64,000 bases of DNA from Rhizobium grahamii CCGE 502 (GTDB taxonomy: Bacteria > Pseudomonadota > Alphaproteobacteria > Rhizobiales > Rhizobiaceae), in assembly GCF_000298315.2 (NCBI RefSeq), contig NZ_AEYE02000037.1:62001-126000 (forward strand). Reading direction: 5' to 3'. Shown piece by piece: positions 62,818 to 64,000 of this stretch. Both the position numbers and the translations under genes were made by a program. A model generated the notes under the pieces. The model did no database searches and had not been told where the DNA came from. It worked only from the letters and a program-made list of their open reading frames with translations. The number at the start of each line of letters is the position of its first letter. Within the stretch, counting starts at the first letter, position 1.

Positions 62818-63816
62818 ATGCGTATCGCGATCCTCACCATCCCCGGCGTTCAGATGCTCGACGTAGCCGGGCCGATGGACGTGTTCTCGGAGGCCACGAC
62901 GCAACTGAAAGGGCGTGCCGGCTATTCGCTCGATATCGTAGGGCTAACGATGGAGCCCGTGACCGCCCTCAACGGCACTCGGTTTCTGCCGGATATGTCG
63001 ATCAAGGACACCCTGGAAGGGTTCGACACCTTGTTGATTGCGGGAAGCCCCGGCATCCGCCAGTACGAGGATCACCGAGAGCTTCTGCGGTGGATCGGCC
63101 GCGAGTCGCACCACGTTCGCCGGCTTGCCTCGATATGCACTGGCGCCTTCCTTCTTGGAAAAGCGGGGTTGCTGGATGGTCGTCGTGCGACGACGCATTG
63201 GAATTCCACTTCCCGGCTCGCCAGTATGTTTCCGACCGTGAGACTTGAGCCAAATACGATTTTCGTCAAGGACGGTCCGATCTATACCAGCGCCGGCGTC
63301 ACCGCGAGCATGGATCTGGCGCTTGCCCTGGTCGAAGAAGATTTTGGCCGAAGCATTGCGCTGCGGGTCGCGAAGGAACTCATCCTGTTCCTCCAGCGTC
63401 CCGGTGGCCAGTCCCAGTTCAGCGTTCATCTCGAGGCGCAGGCAGCCGAGATCGGTCCGATCCGCGACACCACCCAATGGATCGTCGATAACTTGGCGGA
63501 CGACCTGTCGGTCGAGACACTGGCGGCGCGCCTTGGGATGAGCAGCCGAAATTTCGCGAGGACTTTCAAACGCGAAACCCACATGACCCCCGGCGACTAT
63601 GTCGAGGCAGCCAGGGTGGAGGCCGCGCGAAGAATTCTCGAAGAAAGCGACACCCCCCTGAAGAGGGTCGCAAGCCTGTGCGGTTTCGCGGACCAAACCG
63701 GTTTGCGTCGCGCCTTCATGCGACGGATAAATGTGACGCCAGTCGAGTACCGCCACAGGTTTCGGCCATCCGGTGCGACAGCCGCGCCCTCGCCTCGGAC
63801 ACTCACTACGGCGTGA
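62818..63816 (+). CDS. GlxA-type AraC regulator with DJ-1/PfpI domain
   Basis: 332 residues. N-terminal DJ-1/PfpI-like domain (about 1-175) with the elbow cysteine in ASICTGAFLLGKAGLL, then an AraC helix-turn-helix pair (LSVETLAARLGMSSRNFARTFKRET and TPLKRVASLCGFADQTGLRRAFMRR). Proteins of this type sense small metabolites. The next gene, an oxidoreductase, is 41 bp downstream in the same direction and is the probable target. Confidence 0.9.
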   Translation: MRIAILTIPGVQMLDVAGPMDVFSEATTQLKGRAGYSLDIVGLTMEPVTALNGTRFLPDMSIKDTLEGFDTLLIAGSPGIRQYEDHRELLRWIGRESHHVRRLASICTGAFLLGKAGLLDGRRATTHWNSTSRLASMFPTVRLEPNTIFVKDGPIYTSAGVTASMDLALALVEEDFGRSIALRVAKELILFLQRPGGQSQFSVHLEAQAAEIGPIRDTTQWIVDNLADDLSVETLAARLGMSSRNFARTFKRETHMTPGDYVEAARVEAARRILEESDTPLKRVASLCGFADQTGLRRAFMRRINVTPVEYRHRFRPSGATAAPSPRTLTTA

Positions 63817-63857
63817 ACAACGCCAATTCGCCCGCAACACACACACAGGAGACAGCC

Positions 63858-64000
63858 ATGCAAAAGAGCTTCCCGGCGATGGTGATCGACAGCGTGGACG
63901 GCAGGACCATGGGCGCGTTTCGCGAGATTTCTATGGAAGAACTGCCGGACTACGACGTTCTGGTCGAGGTCGCCTACTCGACGCTCAATTACAAGGACGG
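63858..64000 (+). CDS. YhdH/AcuI-type MDR oxidoreductase, 3' truncated by window end
   Basis: Begins at ATG 63858 after CAGGAGACAGCC. The 47 visible codons (SFPAMVIDSVDGRTMGAFRE and VLVEVAYSTLNYKDG) match the N-terminus of the quinone-oxidoreductase-like acryloyl-CoA reductase group (YhdH/AcuI), whose SSLNYKDG motif is diagnostic. The nucleotide-binding domain lies beyond the window. Confidence 0.8.
   Translation, partial: MQKSFPAMVIDSVDGRTMGAFREISMEELPDYDVLVEVAYSTLNYKD

Overview
The window looks like part of a large plasmid or accessory replicon of a GC-rich alphaproteobacterium, most likely Rhizobiaceae (Rhizobium/Agrobacterium/Sinorhizobium type). The reasons are a VirD2-like relaxase at the left edge, long ATGA-coupled operons, many ABC solute-binding proteins and LysR/ArsR regulators, an arsenic island with ACR3, ArsN2 and ArsH, and scattered decayed insertion sequences. 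No species can be named from the sequence alone.

Layout. 1-3.5 kb: mobilisation genes (relaxase) and a nucleotidyltransferase-HEPN fusion. 3.5-4.56 kb: no recognisable gene, but a perfect 16-bp inverted repeat. 4.56-33.8 kb: an organosulfur acquisition island of about 29 kb. It holds four FMN-dependent (bacterial luciferase-like) monooxygenases, five acyl-CoA-dehydrogenase-fold flavoproteins of the DszC/SfnB type, a DszB-like sulfinate desulfinase homologue with its Cys, His and Arg all conserved, a triple rhodanese, a DUF3088 protein with a CxxC motif, one complete peptide-type ABC transporter (two permeases, two ATPases), three Tat-type solute-binding proteins, an aldo/keto reductase, an ACMSD-like amidohydrolase and an FAD-binding protein. 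33.8-39.3 kb: gene-poor and decayed. It carries a glucose-6-phosphate dehydrogenase paralogue, several very small genes with strong ribosome binding sites, and remnants of an HNH nuclease, IS3, IS110 and an ATPase gene. 39.3-41.8 kb: a class II aldolase and a HAD dehalogenase, divergent from a LysR regulator. 42.2-47.9 kb: the arsenic island (arsR, arsN2, arsC of the thioredoxin type, ACR3, arsC of the glutaredoxin type, arsH with an apparent frameshift; then convergent MFS-arsR, then a DUF6428 gene). 47.9-51.1 kb: another decayed segment with broken genes (uncharacterised WRQGDF/TQTCDVV family, SDR, VOC). 51.1-64 kb: redox and efflux genes (peroxiredoxin, MOSC-reductase-ferredoxin fusion, HlyD/EmrB pump, class III cyclase, aldo/keto reductase, SnoaL-like protein, TetR), then an acetolactate synthase paralogue, Mug glycosylase, an AraC/DJ-1 regulator and the start of a YhdH/AcuI-type oxidoreductase.

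How the genes may work together. In the sulfur island the three periplasmic binding proteins probably share the single permease/ATPase set at 23.4-27.3 kb and bring in small organosulfur compounds. Paired DszC-like and LLM-type flavoenzymes would oxidise and cleave C-S bonds. The DszB homologue in the 29.2-33.8 kb operon would release sulfite from a sulfinate, and the rhodanese would handle sulfane sulfur. This is inferred from family membership and operon structure. The substrates are unknown. The DszA/B/C-like operon at 29.2-33.8 kb is the most interesting single item in the window.
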